Assembly (NCBI RefSeq): GCF_958304185.1
Contig: NZ_OY284433.1
Location: 806,001-870,000 of the forward strand
From: an uncultured Erythrobacter sp.
Lineage (GTDB): Bacteria; Pseudomonadota; Alphaproteobacteria; Sphingomonadales; Sphingomonadaceae
DNA length: 64,000 nucleotides
Direction of reading: 5' to 3'
Shown here: in pieces, positions 35,331 to 43,788 of the stretch
Numbering within the stretch: the stretch's first letter is position 1
Layout: each line of letters opens with the position of its first letter
Position numbers and translations under genes: made by a program
Notes under the pieces: generated by a model
What the model saw: only the letters and a program-made list of their open reading frames with translations
What the model was told of the DNA's origin: nothing
The model's database searches: none

Positions 35331-35818
35331 TTTCAGGTGGTGCGCTGATTTTCGAGGACGCGCGCGGCTTTGCTGACGCTGTCGGAGAGAGCGGCGGCGT
35401 GCTGCTCGGGCTCGACCTCGGCACCAAGACTTTGGGCACCGCCACCTGCGATGCCGGATGGCGGTTCGCCACCAACGGCACCACCATCCAGCGCGGCAAG
35501 TGGGGGCGTGATCGCGAGACGCTCGCCGCCCTGATCAAGGCGCGCAGCATCAGAGGAATTGTGCTCGGCCTTCCGCGCAACATGGACGGCTCCGAAGGCC
35601 CGCGCGCGCAGGCCTCGCGCGCCTATGCCCGCAATTGCGCCGAGGCTTTCGGCCTGCCGCTGCTGCTATGGGACGAACGCTGGTCGACCCAGGCCGCCGA
35701 AGCCGCGATGATCGGGCAGGACATGAGCCGCGCCAAACGCGCCGCCGCGATTGACGCCCATGCGGCAGCGGTGATCTTGCAAGGCGCGATCGACCGGCTG
35801 GCGGGCGGCGTGCTGTAA
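35315..35818 (+). CDS. ruvX: Holliday junction resolvase RuvX/YqgF
   Basis: An RNase H-fold nuclease of 167 residues, active on Holliday junctions or in rRNA 5'-end processing. LLGLDLGTKTLGTA holds the first catalytic Asp, IVLGLPRNMDGSEGPRA the second block, LLLWDERWSTQAAE the third, and AIDAHAAAVILQ the last Asp. The ATG overlaps the upstream gene end by 16 bases. The N-terminus is about 30 residues longer than usual. Confidence 0.93.
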   Translation: MESPLISGGALIFEDARGFADAVGESGGVLLGLDLGTKTLGTATCDAGWRFATNGTTIQRGKWGRDRETLAALIKARSIRGIVLGLPRNMDGSEGPRAQASRAYARNCAEAFGLPLLLWDERWSTQAAEAAMIGQDMSRAKRAAAIDAHAAAVILQGAIDRLAGGVL

Positions 35819-35983
35819 GTGATCGAGGATGCCGCAGGGCTGGCCATAGAAGCATTAGGGGAGCTTGGTTCACTTGCCGACTCCTCGGCCCGCAGGCGGC
35901 GACGGACCGGTTGCAGGTGGTTCGCCCTGATCGGGACAATCGTTGTTCTGATCGCCGTCGGCGTGGCCCTGCTGAGCAACTGA
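35819..35983 (+). CDS. Small single-helix membrane protein
   Basis: A 54-residue frame begins at GTG directly after the ruvX stop. It has an acidic N-terminus (IEDAAGLAIEALGELGSL), a run of basic residues (ARRRRRTGCR) and a C-terminal helix (WFALIGTIVVLIAVGVALLS). The positive-inside pattern suggests a tail-anchored protein with a cytoplasmic N-terminus. No family is recognised; it lies in a 233-base gap otherwise empty. Confidence 0.5.
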   Translation: MIEDAAGLAIEALGELGSLADSSARRRRRTGCRWFALIGTIVVLIAVGVALLSN

Positions 35984-36051
35984 AGCGCGTGCGCCCCTGC
36001 ACGAAATAAACGATTGTGCGCCCCGCGCCCTCGCCCCTATGCGTGCCGGTT

Positions 36052-36531
36052 ATGACCACGCCCCCTACCCGGTTCGACGCCCGCGAAGCCTCGCGCTGGT
36101 TCTTCCGCCACGGCCACACCGGCTGGCTCGGCCTCAAATTCGCCGATCAGGGCGATAACTGGGTCGAACTGGAACTGCCCTGGCGCGAGGATTTGCTGGG
36201 CGATGCCAGCCGTCTGGTGCTCGCCTCTGGCCCGATCATCAGCCTGATGGACATGGCCAGCGGCATGGCGATCTGGCAGGCAAGCGGCAACTTCAATCCG
36301 GTCGCCACGCTCGATCTCAGGGTCGATTACCAGCGTCCCGCGCGCGAACGGGCGAGCGTGCGCGGACGGGTTGAATGCTATCGCCGGACGCGCTCAGCAG
36401 CATTTGTGCGCGGGATTGCGCATGACGGTGATCCGGACGATCCGGTCGCCCATGTCGCGGGCGTATTCATGACGATTGCGGCTGATCCACGCGAAGCCAA
36501 CCCGGCCCTTAAGGGCGGCGATCATGGCTGA
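36052..36531 (+). CDS. PaaI-family hotdog thioesterase
   Basis: A 159-residue hotdog-fold protein; the core is ASGPIISLMDMASGMAIWQA followed by TLDLRVDYQRPAR, the PaaI-type active-site helix and strand, although the usual HGG is not present before the helix. It probably hydrolyses an acyl- or aryl-CoA. The ATG at 36052 is preferred over an earlier in-frame start at 36016. It overlaps a second thioesterase gene by 8 bases. Confidence 0.85.
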   Translation: MTTPPTRFDAREASRWFFRHGHTGWLGLKFADQGDNWVELELPWREDLLGDASRLVLASGPIISLMDMASGMAIWQASGNFNPVATLDLRVDYQRPARERASVRGRVECYRRTRSAAFVRGIAHDGDPDDPVAHVAGVFMTIAADPREANPALKGGDHG

Positions 36532-36919
36532 GCCGTTGGAACTGCCCGCCTATGCCCGCTCATTGGGGATCGTGACGACGGGCGAGGCCGAGGGCGGAAT
36601 GCCGGTGCTGTCAGTCGATTTCGGGCCAATGGTTGAAGGCCGCCCGCAGCATTTCCACGGCGGGGCAACCGCCGGATTGCTGGAGGCGGCGGGCTATGCT
36701 GCGCTCGGCGCGGCGTTGCTCGCGGCAGGGCGGGATCCGCAGCTGAAGCCGATCAACATCACCGTGCAATACCTCGCCGCGGGCAAATCCCAGGCCAGTT
36801 TCGCGGTCGGCCGGATCACACGGTTGGGGCGGCGCAATGCCAATGTCACAGTCGAGGCGTGGCAGGATGACCGCTCCCGCCCGATTGCGACGGCGGTGAT
36901 GAATATCCTGATGGTCTAG
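36524..36919 (+). CDS. PaaI-family hotdog thioesterase
   Basis: A 131-residue hotdog-fold protein with FHGGATAGLLEAAGYAALGA, the HGG active-site element and helix of PaaI thioesterases, and INITVQYLAAGKSQASFAVG for the main strands. The overlap with the previous hotdog gene suggests the two products act together, possibly as a heteromer. Its end overlaps the convergent PBP gene by 4 bases. Confidence 0.87.
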   Translation: MAEPLELPAYARSLGIVTTGEAEGGMPVLSVDFGPMVEGRPQHFHGGATAGLLEAAGYAALGAALLAAGRDPQLKPINITVQYLAAGKSQASFAVGRITRLGRRNANVTVEAWQDDRSRPIATAVMNILMV

Positions 36920-39099
36920 AGCGGTGGCTGACCCGGCGAAGGCGACGCCGAGGGTTGCACCACGACCCCGCCCTCGTTCAGCCGGACTTCCACCGGGACG
37001 CCGTCCTGCCGGATGATGACGCCGCCCTCTTCGATCCGCAGGCTGGTGCCGTCCTGCCCCAGGGGAATTTCCTCGCCCTCCAGCACGTCGAGCGGTTGCA
37101 CCGGCCCTTCAGGATCGGGCGTGTCTGACGCTTGGGGCTTCGGCGCAGCCTCTACTTTGAGTGCACCGCGCATGAAATCGCGCCAAATGCGCGCAGGCGT
37201 GCTGCCGCCGGTGACGCCGTTCAGCGGCGTGTTGTCGTCATTGCCGACCCACACGCCGACCACCAGATCGCCCGCATAGCCCACGAACAGCGCATCACGG
37301 TAATCCTGCGTCGTGCCGGTCTTGCCGAAATTGGCGACCGGCAGCACCGCATTGCGCCCGGTGCCGCGATTGATCGCGGCGCGCAGCATCCCTTCAAGGT
37401 CTTCGTGAGTGTCCGATGACATGGAATCCTTCGGCGTCGTCAGCCATTCCCACCACCCCTGCTCGCCGCGCGCAAAGGCATGGGGTTCGATCGGATAGTC
37501 GTTGGCCGCAATCCCGGCGTAGGCCGCGGTCAGCTCCATCAGCGTCATCGATGACGTGCCGAGCGCAAGGCTGGGATCGCCTTCGGTCATGGGCGCGGTG
37601 ATACCGAGCTTGCGCGCGGTGCGGATCACCTTGTCGCTGCCCACCGCCTGAAACAGGCGCACGGCGGCGACGTTGCTCGATTGGGCGAAGGCGTTTTCGA
37701 GCGTGATCTGGTCGGAATACTGCTCGCGCGAATTCTTCGGGCGATAGCTGCCTTGCGTGATCGGCGTGTTGGGGATGGTATCATCCGGCTCCCACCCGGC
37801 TTCCAGCGCGGTCAGATAGACAATCGCCTTGAAGGTCGATCCAGGCTGGCGCCGAGCCTGCGTCACCCGGTTGAAGGGCGACTTGCCGTAATCACGCCCC
37901 CCGACCATCGCCACGACCTCACCATTGCGCCGCATCGCCACCAGCGCGACCTGCGCCCCGCCCAAGGGCGCGCGCGCGACGATGCGATTGGCTAGCGCCT
38001 GAAGCCGGGAATCGAGCGTGGTGGTGAGCACCTGCTGCGAGTAACTTGCGTCCATCCCCTCGCGTGCGAGCGGCAGCGCCCAGTCGGCGAAATAGGTGCC
38101 GGTCGGCAGGTTATCGTCGCGCTTGCGCACATCAACACGGGGATCGGGCAGTGCGGCGGCTTCGGCAGCGGTCAGATAGCCGACATCGACCATCGACTGG
38201 ATCACCAGCTCCATGCGTGCCTTGGCCTTGTCGTAATGCTTGGTCGGCGCATAGCGCGACGGTGCCTGCAACAGCCCGGCCAGCATCGCCGCCTGTTCGG
38301 GGCGCAGCTTTTCGGGTTGGCGGTAGAAGTAATGCAGGCTCGCCGCGCGCAAGCCATACTGGTTGTCGCCGAAATAGGCGTTCGACAAATACCGTTCTAG
38401 GATCTCGTCCTTGGTCAGCCAGCTTTCCAGCCACACCGCAATCAGCGCCTCACGGGCTTTGCGGGTGAGCGATTGTTCGGGGGTGAGGAAGGTAAACTTG
38501 GCAAGCTGCTGAGTGATCGTCGAGCCGCCACCATAGCCCGTCCACGCCGCCCGGGCGATCCCGCGCGGGTCGATCCCCCAATGGGAATAGAACCGCCGGT
38601 CCTCGATTGCGAGGAAGGCCTGGGTGACATGCGGCGGCAGATCGGCGACCTTGACCGGCGCCTCCACCACCGCGCCTTGGCGGGCGATGGGTGTGCCATC
38701 GCTGGCGAGCAGGGTGACTTGCGGCGGGGCAATGGGCTCAAGGCTTTTGGACAGCGGCGCAGTGATTGTCAGCCAGCCGATCAGCAGCGCGAGCACCGCC
38801 AGCGTCGCCATGACGCTGCGTCCAGTCCACCACCATTTCGAGCGCGCGCGCCAGTAATCGCGCTGCCAGAACCGCAGGCGCTTCTTCTCAGTGGCGGCCA
38901 AGGCCTCATCGACCAGGCCAAGCTTGGCGTCCCACGCATCGAAATCGGGATTCGCCGAGCCGCGGGGGCGCGGTTCGTCAACTTCATCATCGTCCAACGG
39001 GCGGGTCGATTCGTAAAGCGGGAAAAACCCCGCAGGCGTGCCGTCCCCCTCGGGAGCGCCGGAGCGTGAGCCTTTCCAGAATCGGTCGAACAGCGCCAT
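36916..39099 (-). CDS. Class A penicillin-binding protein (glycosyltransferase/transpeptidase)
   Basis: A bifunctional peptidoglycan synthase of 727 residues. After an acidic cytoplasmic N-terminus and a membrane helix (about 96-116) comes the GT51 domain with EDRRFYSHWGIDPRGIARA and GGSTITQQLAKFTFL. The transpeptidase has QPGSTFKAIVY (SxxK), AQSSNVAAVRL (SxN) and FGKTGTTQDYRDALF (KTG). A Pro/Ser-rich tail follows. It resembles PBP1a/2c-type enzymes, but the exact subclass is unsettled. Confidence 0.93.
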   Translation of the reverse strand: MALFDRFWKGSRSGAPEGDGTPAGFFPLYESTRPLDDDEVDEPRPRGSANPDFDAWDAKLGLVDEALAATEKKRLRFWQRDYWRARSKWWWTGRSVMATLAVLALLIGWLTITAPLSKSLEPIAPPQVTLLASDGTPIARQGAVVEAPVKVADLPPHVTQAFLAIEDRRFYSHWGIDPRGIARAAWTGYGGGSTITQQLAKFTFLTPEQSLTRKAREALIAVWLESWLTKDEILERYLSNAYFGDNQYGLRAASLHYFYRQPEKLRPEQAAMLAGLLQAPSRYAPTKHYDKAKARMELVIQSMVDVGYLTAAEAAALPDPRVDVRKRDDNLPTGTYFADWALPLAREGMDASYSQQVLTTTLDSRLQALANRIVARAPLGGAQVALVAMRRNGEVVAMVGGRDYGKSPFNRVTQARRQPGSTFKAIVYLTALEAGWEPDDTIPNTPITQGSYRPKNSREQYSDQITLENAFAQSSNVAAVRLFQAVGSDKVIRTARKLGITAPMTEGDPSLALGTSSMTLMELTAAYAGIAANDYPIEPHAFARGEQGWWEWLTTPKDSMSSDTHEDLEGMLRAAINRGTGRNAVLPVANFGKTGTTQDYRDALFVGYAGDLVVGVWVGNDDNTPLNGVTGGSTPARIWRDFMRGALKVEAAPKPQASDTPDPEGPVQPLDVLEGEEIPLGQDGTSLRIEEGGVIIRQDGVPVEVRLNEGGVVVQPSASPSPGQPPL

Positions 39100-39148
39100 G
39101 ATAGCCGCTGTGTTACCAGCCTAGGACACTGACCTGCAAGCGACTTGC

Positions 39149-40138
39149 TTAACGCTTCTTCGCCGCGCCTTCGGGCAGGTCTTCGCCAAACACCCGCTGG
39201 TAGTATTCCGCCACCAGTGTGCGCTCCGCCTCGTCGCACTTGTTGAGGAAGCTGAGGCGGAAGGCAAAGCCCACCGACTTGAAGATCGACGCATTCTGCG
39301 CCCAGGTGATGACGGTGCGCGGGCTCATCACGGTCGAGATGTCGCCATTGATGAAGCCTTGGCGGGTCAGTTCGGCGACCTTGACCATGTCGGCGATCAG
39401 CTTGTCATCGGTCGCCGGGGTCTTGGACTTGACGATCTGCTGTTCGACCTCGGGCGCGAGGTAGTTGAGCGCCACCACGATGTTCCAGCGGTCCATCTGC
39501 GCCTGGTTGATCGCCTGCGTGCCGTGATACAGGCCGCTGGTGTCGCCGAGGCCGACGGTGTTGGTGGTGGCGAACAGGCGGAACCAGGGGTTCGGCGTAA
39601 TCACGCGGTTCTGATCGAGCAGGGTCAACCGGCCATCGAATTCCAGAATGCGCTGGATCACGAACATTACGTCCGGGCGGCCCGCGTCATATTCGTCGAA
39701 GGTCAGCGCCACCGGGTGCTGCAAGGCCCACGGCAGGATGCCTTCCTTGAACTCGGTGACCTGCAACCCATCCTTCAGCACGATCGCATCGCGGCCGATC
39801 AAGTCGATGCGGCTGATATGCGCATCCAGGTTCACCCGGATGCTGGGCCAGTTGAGGCGCGCGGCGACCTGTTCGATGTGCGTCGATTTGCCCGTGCCGT
39901 GATAGCCCTGCACCATCACGCGGCGGTTATGCGCAAAGCCTGCGAGGATCGCCAAGGTCGTGTCCGGATCGAACACGTAGGCGCCGTCGGTGTCAGGCAC
40001 ATGCTCTTCGGCCTGGCTGAACGCGGGAACCTGCCAATCGACATCAATGCCGAACATCTCGCGGACGTCGACCGTGGTGTCGGGCTGATTGGGCATGGCG
40101 CTATCGCCGGTGACATTGGTTCTGGAGGGTGCAGTCAT
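39149..40138 (-). CDS. cobS: Cobaltochelatase subunit CobS (AAA+ ATPase)
   Basis: CobS is the AAA+ ATPase of the aerobic cobaltochelatase CobN-CobS-CobT, which inserts cobalt into hydrogenobyrinic acid diamide. The 329-residue protein has [17 protein letters not shown], the Walker [10 protein letters not shown] (about 78-86), [20 protein letters not shown], Walker [12 protein letters not shown] and [20 protein letters not shown], all typical of CobS. A start at 40096 (MPNQPDTT) is possible. cobT normally follows but is absent here; the PBP gene follows instead. Confidence 0.93.
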   Translation of the reverse strand: MTAPSRTNVTGDSAMPNQPDTTVDVREMFGIDVDWQVPAFSQAEEHVPDTDGAYVFDPDTTLAILAGFAHNRRVMVQGYHGTGKSTHIEQVAARLNWPSIRVNLDAHISRIDLIGRDAIVLKDGLQVTEFKEGILPWALQHPVALTFDEYDAGRPDVMFVIQRILEFDGRLTLLDQNRVITPNPWFRLFATTNTVGLGDTSGLYHGTQAINQAQMDRWNIVVALNYLAPEVEQQIVKSKTPATDDKLIADMVKVAELTRQGFINGDISTVMSPRTVITWAQNASIFKSVGFAFRLSFLNKCDEAERTLVAEYYQRVFGEDLPEGAAKKR

Positions 40139-40253
40139 CGTGGGTTTCGGTTAGAGCGCAAGTTGCTTGGCCGCAAGCAGTGGTTTGCAGCAAATCGCTG
40201 GCAATTTGGCGAGTTCGTTTCCCTCGGCCCCGCTGCGCGCCTATATCTTCCCA

Positions 40254-41093
40254 ATGCCCGATCCCGTCGAATCGCTGCGCCTCAAACTGGTCTCTCAGGT
40301 GCGCGGCGTGTTTCACGATGCGAGCCAAGGCCAGACGCCGACCCCGCCGTCGGATGAAGCGCTGTTTGAACGCGATACGCCGATCCGGCAGGTGCACGCC
40401 GATATCGTGGGCATGATGACCGGCGGGGTGCGCGCGCTGCTGCTCCAGATGCTGCACCCCCATGCGCTGCAAGGCGTGCTCGACCACTCCAATTTCCGCG
40501 AGGATATGCACGGGCGGCTGCGGCGCACCGCGCGCTTCATTGCGGTGACGACCTTCGGCCACCACGAGGAGGCCATGAAGGCGATCGACCGCGTCAACCG
40601 CATTCACGCCAAGGTCGGCGGGATGCTGCCTGATGGTTCGGCCTATCAGGCGACCAATCCGCGCACGCTCGCCTGGGTCCATGTCACTGAAGCGCAGAGC
40701 TTCCTTGCAGGCTATATCCGGCACGTACGGCCCAATATGCCGGGCGGCGAGCAGGACGAATATTACCGCCAGTTCGCCATCATCGCCCGCGCGCTGGGCG
40801 CCGATCCGGTGCCAGAGACCCGCGCCGAGGCTGACGCGATCTTCCGCGAATTGCGCCATGTTCTCAGCGCCTCACCCGCCGCGCGCGAGGTTGCGCAGCT
40901 GGTGCTTAGCCAACGCCCGCAAGGCACCCCGCAAGCGGTGCAGACCATGGTCACAGCCGATGCCGTCGCGATGTTGCCCGATTGGGCAAGGCAAATGCTG
41001 CGGCTGCAACGCCCGATGCTCACCGCCCTCCCCGCGCGTGCGGCAACTTGGGGCATGGGCCGGACGCTGCGTTGGGCGTTCCGGCAAAATTGA
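40254..41093 (+). CDS. Oxygenase MpaB family (DUF2236) protein
   Basis: A 279-residue protein of the DUF2236/MpaB/latex-clearing-protein superfamily: LQMLHPHALQGVLDHSNF, RRTARFIAVTTFGHHEEA and RTLAWVHVTEAQSFLAGYI contain the His residues expected to bind heme or metal. Members oxidise hydrophobic substrates, but most are uncharacterised. The ATG at 40254 removes about 29 unconserved residues. It is divergent from cobS. Confidence 0.85.
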   Translation: MPDPVESLRLKLVSQVRGVFHDASQGQTPTPPSDEALFERDTPIRQVHADIVGMMTGGVRALLLQMLHPHALQGVLDHSNFREDMHGRLRRTARFIAVTTFGHHEEAMKAIDRVNRIHAKVGGMLPDGSAYQATNPRTLAWVHVTEAQSFLAGYIRHVRPNMPGGEQDEYYRQFAIIARALGADPVPETRAEADAIFRELRHVLSASPAAREVAQLVLSQRPQGTPQAVQTMVTADAVAMLPDWARQMLRLQRPMLTALPARAATWGMGRTLRWAFRQN

Positions 41094-41145
41094 TACGCGC
41101 CCGTCCTTTCCCCCTGCTACAAGCGCGGCCGGGAGGAGATGCATC

Positions 41146-41517
41146 ATGTACGTTCAGGGATTCGTGCTCGCCGTGCCGGAGGGCAACAAGGGCGCTTACC
41201 GCGAGGTGGCCGAGAAGTTCTGGGACATCGTCAAAGATTACGGCTGCCTGTCGCAGATCGAATGCTGGGAGGCCGACATCAAGGACGGTAACACCACCGA
41301 TTTCCGCACGGCCGTAAAGGCTGAGCCAGGCGAGAAGATCGTGTTCGCTTGGACCACCTGGCCCGACCGCGCCACGGTGGACGCCAGCCACGAGAAGCTG
41401 ATGGCCGACCCGCGCATGGCCGAGCATTTCGGCAATCCCGACGGCAGCGACATGCCTTTCGATGGCAAGCGCATGATCTTCGGCGGGTTCGAACCCATCG
41501 TCTGGAAGGAGGCCTGA
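41146..41517 (+). CDS. DUF1428 (dimeric alpha-beta barrel) protein
   Basis: A 123-residue protein matching DUF1428: MYVQGFVLAVPEGNKGAYRE, CLSQIECWEADIKDG, FAWTTWPDRATVDASHEKL and MPFDGKRMIFGGFEPIV. The ATG at 41146 has GGAGGAG seven bases upstream. The function is unknown; the fold is related to YciI/ABM. It opens a five-gene run with two GSTs, a VOC protein and an SRPBCC protein. Confidence 0.93.
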   Translation: MYVQGFVLAVPEGNKGAYREVAEKFWDIVKDYGCLSQIECWEADIKDGNTTDFRTAVKAEPGEKIVFAWTTWPDRATVDASHEKLMADPRMAEHFGNPDGSDMPFDGKRMIFGGFEPIVWKEA

Positions 41518-41520
41518 GCC

Positions 41521-42147
41521 ATGGCCGAATTCACTTTCTACACCGTTGCCATGAGCCGCGGGCAGATTGCACGCTGGGCGCTGCACGAGGCGGGCGCGGA
41601 TTATGAGCATGTGGTGTTCGACTGGGCGACCCGGCCGGACACGTTCAAGACCATCAACCCGATGAACAAGGTGCCCACCCTAGTGCACCATCACGGAGGC
41701 CATGATCACGTCATCACCGAATGCGCAGCGATCAATCACTACCTTGCCGAGACCCATCCCGACAAAGGCCTGCTGCCGGACGCGCACGAAAAGGCGTCCT
41801 ATTTCCGATGGCTGTTCTTCGCTGCCGGGCCGCTGGAACAGGCGGTGGTTGGCAAGGCGATGGGCTGGGAAGTGCCTGAGGGCAAGACCGGGATGGCGGG
41901 CTTCGGTAGCCTCGAACTGGCGCTAGACGCGCTCGACGGCTGGCTTTCGGCCAACGACTTCATCGCTGGCAGGCGTTTCACTATGGCCGATACTTATGTC
42001 GGCAGCCAATTCGTCTGGGGTCTGCGCTTCGGTTCGATCCCCGAACGGCCATCGTTCCGCGCTTATGTCGACCGGATCACCCAGCGCCCCGCCTACATTG
42101 AGGCCAACGCGATTGACGCGGCGATCATCAAGGAGGAGGCGCAATGA
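41521..42147 (+). CDS. Glutathione S-transferase family protein
   Basis: A 208-residue two-domain GST. The thioredoxin-like N-terminal half has FYTVAMSRGQIARWALHEAG, NKVPTLVHHHG with the cis-Pro, and ITECAAINHYLAE for the glutathione gamma-Glu site. The C-terminal half is helical with RRFTMADTYVGSQ, the GST N-capping box. It follows DUF1428 by 3 bases and overlaps the VOC gene by 4. Confidence 0.9.
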   Translation: MAEFTFYTVAMSRGQIARWALHEAGADYEHVVFDWATRPDTFKTINPMNKVPTLVHHHGGHDHVITECAAINHYLAETHPDKGLLPDAHEKASYFRWLFFAAGPLEQAVVGKAMGWEVPEGKTGMAGFGSLELALDALDGWLSANDFIAGRRFTMADTYVGSQFVWGLRFGSIPERPSFRAYVDRITQRPAYIEANAIDAAIIKEEAQ

Positions 42148-42629
42148 CAGCCAAGAACACCATCTGCGTCTGGTATGATCGCGACGCCGAAGAAGCCGCC
42201 AATTTCTACGCCAGCGTATTTCCTGACAGCCACGTTGGACCGGTACAATACGCCCCGCTCGACAGCCCGGGCAACACGGCTGGCAACGTGATGGTGGTGC
42301 CCTTCACCGTCTGCGGCGTCGAATGCATCGGATTGAACGGCGGGCCGATCTTTCCGCACACCGAAGCGTTCTCGTTCCAGATCGCGACTGACACACAGGA
42401 AGAAACCGACCGCTATTGGAACGCCATCGTCGGCAACGGCGGGGCGCCAAGCGAGTGCGGTTGGTGCAAGGACAAATGGGGTGTGAACTGGCAGATCACT
42501 CCGCGGGTGCTGACCGATGCCCTGGCGCAGGGCGGCGCGGTGGCCGAGCGGTCGTTCGGCGCGATGATGCATATGCAGAAGATCGATCATGCCGCAATCG
42601 AATCGGCCATTCGTGGTGATGCGTCATGA
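42144..42629 (+). CDS. VOC-family (PhnB/3-demethylubiquinone-like) protein
   Basis: A 161-residue VOC protein: NTICVWYDRDAEEAANFYAS, the GNVMVVPFTVCGVECIGLNG and SFQIATDTQEETDRYWNAIV segments match the PhnB-like group. It lacks a known catalytic identity; relatives bind metals or small ligands. Its start (ATGA) overlaps the upstream GST stop and its end overlaps the second GST start. Confidence 0.9.
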   Translation: MTAKNTICVWYDRDAEEAANFYASVFPDSHVGPVQYAPLDSPGNTAGNVMVVPFTVCGVECIGLNGGPIFPHTEAFSFQIATDTQEETDRYWNAIVGNGGAPSECGWCKDKWGVNWQITPRVLTDALAQGGAVAERSFGAMMHMQKIDHAAIESAIRGDAS

Positions 42630-43279
42630 TCCTCTACGGGCATCCCTTTTCGTCCTACACTTGGAAAGCCGCGATTGCGCTCGACGAGAAGGGGCTGACG
42701 TATGAATTGCGGACAATCGGCCCCGACCAGCCCGAGCATAGTGCGCAGCTCGCCGCGCTCTGGCCGCTCGCCAAGTTTCCGGTGATCGATGACGCAGGAA
42801 CGGCGGTGTCCGAAAGCTCGATTATCGCCGAGCACCTCGATCTCCACCATCCCGGCCCCCGCCTGATCCCTGTTGACCCTGAGCAGGCCCTGACAGTCCG
42901 CTTTATGGACCGGATGTTCGACAATCACGTGATGGGCAATATGCAGGGGGTAGTGAACGAGCATCTGGCCTTCGTTACGCCAACGCCCGACCCCTTCCGG
43001 ATCGAACGCGCGAAGGCGGCGCTGGACACCATCTACAGCTGGCTCGAAACCGCCTTGCCCGATGCTCCGTGGGCCTGCGGGGACGATTTCACGCTGGCCG
43101 ACTGCGCGGCGGCCCCCTCGCTGTTCTATGCCGATTGGGCGCATCCCATCGACTCAAAATTTGCGCGTCTACGAGCCTACCGCACTCGCCTGCTGGCCCG
43201 TCCTTCTACGGCCCGTGCAGTGGATGGCGCACGGCCCTACCGCCATTTCTGGCCACTCGGCCCGATTGACCGCGATTGA
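42626..43279 (+). CDS. Glutathione S-transferase family protein
   Basis: A 217-residue GST. The N-terminal thioredoxin-like domain has ILYGHPFSSYTWKAAIALDE, ALWPLAKFPVIDDAGTAVSE with the cis-Pro and SESSIIAEHL. The C-terminal domain has GDDFTLADCAAAPSLFYAD, the N-capping box. It differs clearly from the first GST in this run, so this is not a recent duplication. The start overlaps the VOC gene stop. Confidence 0.9.
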   Translation: MILYGHPFSSYTWKAAIALDEKGLTYELRTIGPDQPEHSAQLAALWPLAKFPVIDDAGTAVSESSIIAEHLDLHHPGPRLIPVDPEQALTVRFMDRMFDNHVMGNMQGVVNEHLAFVTPTPDPFRIERAKAALDTIYSWLETALPDAPWACGDDFTLADCAAAPSLFYADWAHPIDSKFARLRAYRTRLLARPSTARAVDGARPYRHFWPLGPIDRD

Positions 43280-43302
43280 AATCAATACGGAGCCCCATTC
43301 TT

Positions 43303-43788
43303 ATGACCGCCACCGCACAAAATGGCTGGGCGATGTCCGTCACTCGCCACATCGCCGCGCCGCCACACCACGTCTGGCACATCATGACCGCTCGGCAGGC
43401 CGAGTGGTATTGCCCCTTGCCCTGGCTCGCTGAAGTGATCTTCAAGGATTGGAGGGCAGGCGGACGCGACGCGATGCTGTTTCGTGGACCCAACGGCGAA
43501 GAAATGCCGCAGGAGGGCCTTTTCTTGGAGGTCGTACCCGGGGTGCGCTGGGTCTCGACCGACGCGTTCGTGCGGGCGGCGGACGGAAACTTCATGCCGA
43601 CGAGCCCATTCATGGTCGGATGCTGGGAGATCAAGGCGGAGGGCGAAGGAACGCTCTATACCGCCACAGCTCGCCATTGGGATGAAGATGCGGCCAAACG
43701 CCATATCGACATGGGTTTCGAAGACGGCTGGGGTGCCTGCGCCGACCAACTCAAAACGTTGTGCGAGGCCGCGTCAGGCGAGCGCTAG
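43303..43788 (+). CDS. SRPBCC/AHSA1-family protein
   Basis: A 161-residue START-like protein with SVTRHIAAPPHHVWHIMTA, FKDWRAGGRDAML, EGLFLEVVPGVRWVSTDAF and a C-terminal helix (GFEDGWGACADQLKTLC) typical of the AHSA1 domain. It likely binds a hydrophobic ligand. It ends the DUF1428-GST-VOC-GST run and overlaps the convergent J-domain gene by 15 bases. Confidence 0.87.
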   Translation: MTATAQNGWAMSVTRHIAAPPHHVWHIMTARQAEWYCPLPWLAEVIFKDWRAGGRDAMLFRGPNGEEMPQEGLFLEVVPGVRWVSTDAFVRAADGNFMPTSPFMVGCWEIKAEGEGTLYTATARHWDEDAAKRHIDMGFEDGWGACADQLKTLCEAASGER

